NCBI GenBank assembly: GCA_041488155.1
Contig: JBGPOS010000124.1
Location: forward strand, 1 to 5,865
Length of the DNA: 5,865 nt
Reading direction: 5' to 3'
Origin: JBGPOS01 sp041488155
Lineage (GTDB): Bacteria > Chloroflexota > Dehalococcoidia > Tepidiformales > Tepidiformaceae
The translations under genes and the position numbers were made by a program. The notes under the pieces are model-generated. The model searched no databases. It saw only the letters and a program-made list of their open reading frames with translations, and was not told where the DNA came from. Below are positions 4,962-5,865 of this stretch, one piece after another (the stretch's first letter is position 1; each line of letters opens with the position of its first letter).

Positions 4962-5865
4962 TCAGTCCCGGAACTCGATCACCGCGCCCGCGCCGCACGA
5001 GTTCTGATACCCGAACCCTCCGCCGGGCGGCACCGGCGCCGTCGAGACCACCCCCAAGAAGCGGACATCGGTGATGTCGACGGCGAACCCGCCCCCCTCC
5101 CCGGCAAATTCGGCGAGGACCCTCGCGACCGGTGGGCCTGGCCAGTGGTACTGATAGAACTCCTCGATGCTCGCCGGCGCCGCGAATTCGACGAGCTGCC
5201 CCGTCGCGTTCGTCACGTTCACCACCTGGCCGAACGGCAGGCCGAACGGATCCAACGAGGTGATGATGGCTTGGACACACTGGGAGAGCGCGTACGTCAC
5301 GACCGCCGTGTTTCCCGACACCGCTGCCGAGCTTCGGTAGAACCCGGTCTTGACGAAGCGCTCGGACTCACCCGGAGAGTAGTAGGGGCCATAGGGATCC
5401 TTCTCGTGGCTGGCGCTCATCCCCAGAAAGACGGGATAGTCGACCGGCACCGGCCCCGGCCCGGCGAACGAACTGTCCAGCGTCACCACTCCATTCGACA
5501 CGTCCTTCTCCGTGGAGAAGTAGAGGGCGAGCCCGAATGATAGACCCGCCACGACACCGCTCTCCTCGGCAGCTTCACCGCGCAGCATCCCACGAAACAC
5601 CAGAACGTATCGGCCGACCTCCTCGGCCTGCGGGGCCGCCGGAATCGCCAGCAGTCCACTCGCCTCGACATCGCCGGGTGGAAGCACCAGCGGCCCCCAC
5701 GTGGCGAGGCTCATCCGGGCTCCACCCCCCTGATCGTACAGAAGCTCAAACGTCCCTTCCATCGTCTCGCCGGGCGTCCGATTGATGATCCGAATCCCGG
5801 GCGCGAATCCATTTGAACCAAACGCAAGTTCGCTTTGCACGTCCATCCGTGCCCGGAAGAAGGAG
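4962..5865 (-). CDS. C-terminal part of the same 685-aa exported PLC-fold protein (beta-rich domain)
   Basis: This is the 3' part of the gene whose start is at 1295. The codon frame at 5846 is the same as at base 122 in the identical terminal repeat, so the two parts join without frameshift: 391 codons before the shared internal Met plus 294 after it. This piece covers residues about 386-685. It contains no catalytic motif I recognise and reads as beta-sandwich sequence. GTFELLYD (422-429) and GRYVLVFRG (469-477) resemble an accessory domain that I recall following PLC-fold modules in secreted proteins of environmental bacteria. A late segment around residues 520-600 is rich in Gly, Pro and aromatic residues (for example DPYGPYYSPGESERF). 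Two cysteines (in the segments ALSQCVQ and NSCGAG) could form a disulfide outside the cell. The stop at 4962-4964 faces the stop of the carbonic-anhydrase-like gene with 7 bp between. Taken alone, the open frame could be misread as a 294-aa protein starting at 5846; that Met is internal. Confidence 0.82.
   Translation of the reverse strand, partial: SFFRARMDVQSELAFGSNGFAPGIRIINRTPGETMEGTFELLYDQGGGARMSLATWGPLVLPPGDVEASGLLAIPAAPQAEEVGRYVLVFRGMLRGEAAEESGVVAGLSFGLALYFSTEKDVSNGVVTLDSSFAGPGPVPVDYPVFLGMSASHEKDPYGPYYSPGESERFVKTGFYRSSAAVSGNTAVVTYALSQCVQAIITSLDPFGLPFGQVVNVTNATGQLVEFAAPASIEEFYQYHWPGPPVARVLAEFAGEGGGFAVDITDVRFLGVVSTAPVPPGGGFGYQNSCGAGAVIEFRD
5725..5865. repeat. Terminal direct repeat, right copy (circular-contig overlap)
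   Basis: This is the second copy of the 141-bp end repeat. It should be removed when the sequence is circularised, so that base 5724 is followed by base 1. The reading frame through it is the same as in the left copy. Confidence 0.95.

Noticed and set aside
4962..5846. A stand-alone 294-aa protein starting at the Met at 5846
   Set aside because: The same Met lies inside the open frame that continues upstream through base 122 to the signal peptide at 1295, so it is internal to the 685-aa protein.
5725..5865. The 141-bp end repeat as a phage or transposon terminal repeat
   Set aside because: It lies inside an intact coding sequence whose frame closes perfectly on circularisation, and its length equals a standard assembler k-mer.

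Overview
The window is a 5,865-base linear rendering of what is very probably a 5,724-bp circular contig from a high-GC bacterium. Bases 1-141 and 5725-5865 are identical. Joining them restores one uninterrupted 685-codon minus-strand gene that the linear window cuts in two, so the closure is supported by reading frame as well as by the repeat. The 141-bp length equals the largest default k-mer of a common metagenome assembler, so the repeat is best read as an assembly overlap of a circular graph path and not as a biological terminal repeat. Protein style (LivH-type permease sequence, flotillin, HxDC beta-carbonic-anhydrase-like protein, secreted Ig/NTF2-like proteins) resembles uncultured soil and sediment lineages such as Rokubacteria/Methylomirabilota or deltaproteobacterial relatives. 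That placement is a guess from family resemblance.

Reading around the circle, the minus strand carries a three-gene operon for exported proteins. First comes a 415-aa protein with an N-terminal export signal, Ig/PKD-like beta domains and an NTF2-like C-terminus (3098 to 1851). Next, 7 bp on, is a 177-aa lipoprotein with a carboxypeptidase-regulatory-like fold (1843 to 1310). Last, 14 bp on, is a 685-aa exported protein (1295 to 1, continuing 5724 to 4962) whose N-terminal half has the zinc-ligand pattern of the phospholipase C / S1-P1 nuclease fold. The plus strand carries two coupled genes: a chimera joining the first ~43 residues of a LivH permease to the coiled-coil and C-terminal part of a flotillin (3403-4467), and a small beta-carbonic-anhydrase-like protein (4469-4954). 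The two transcription units converge with only 7 bp between stop codons and diverge from a 304-bp intergenic region (3099-3402) that holds two abutting perfect hairpins.

No replication, mobilisation, recombination or toxin-antitoxin gene is visible, so this does not look like a self-sufficient plasmid. The in-frame LivH/flotillin joint near 3523-3534 is the only place where two unrelated genes are fused, and it is the natural candidate for the scar where a chromosomal segment (flotillin - CA-like - secreted operon - livH) was closed into a circle or tandem repeat, or mis-joined by the assembler. The plus-strand genes have almost exclusively G/C third codon positions, while the minus operon is much less biased. 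This fits a secreted-protein cassette of different history lying between two core-like genes.
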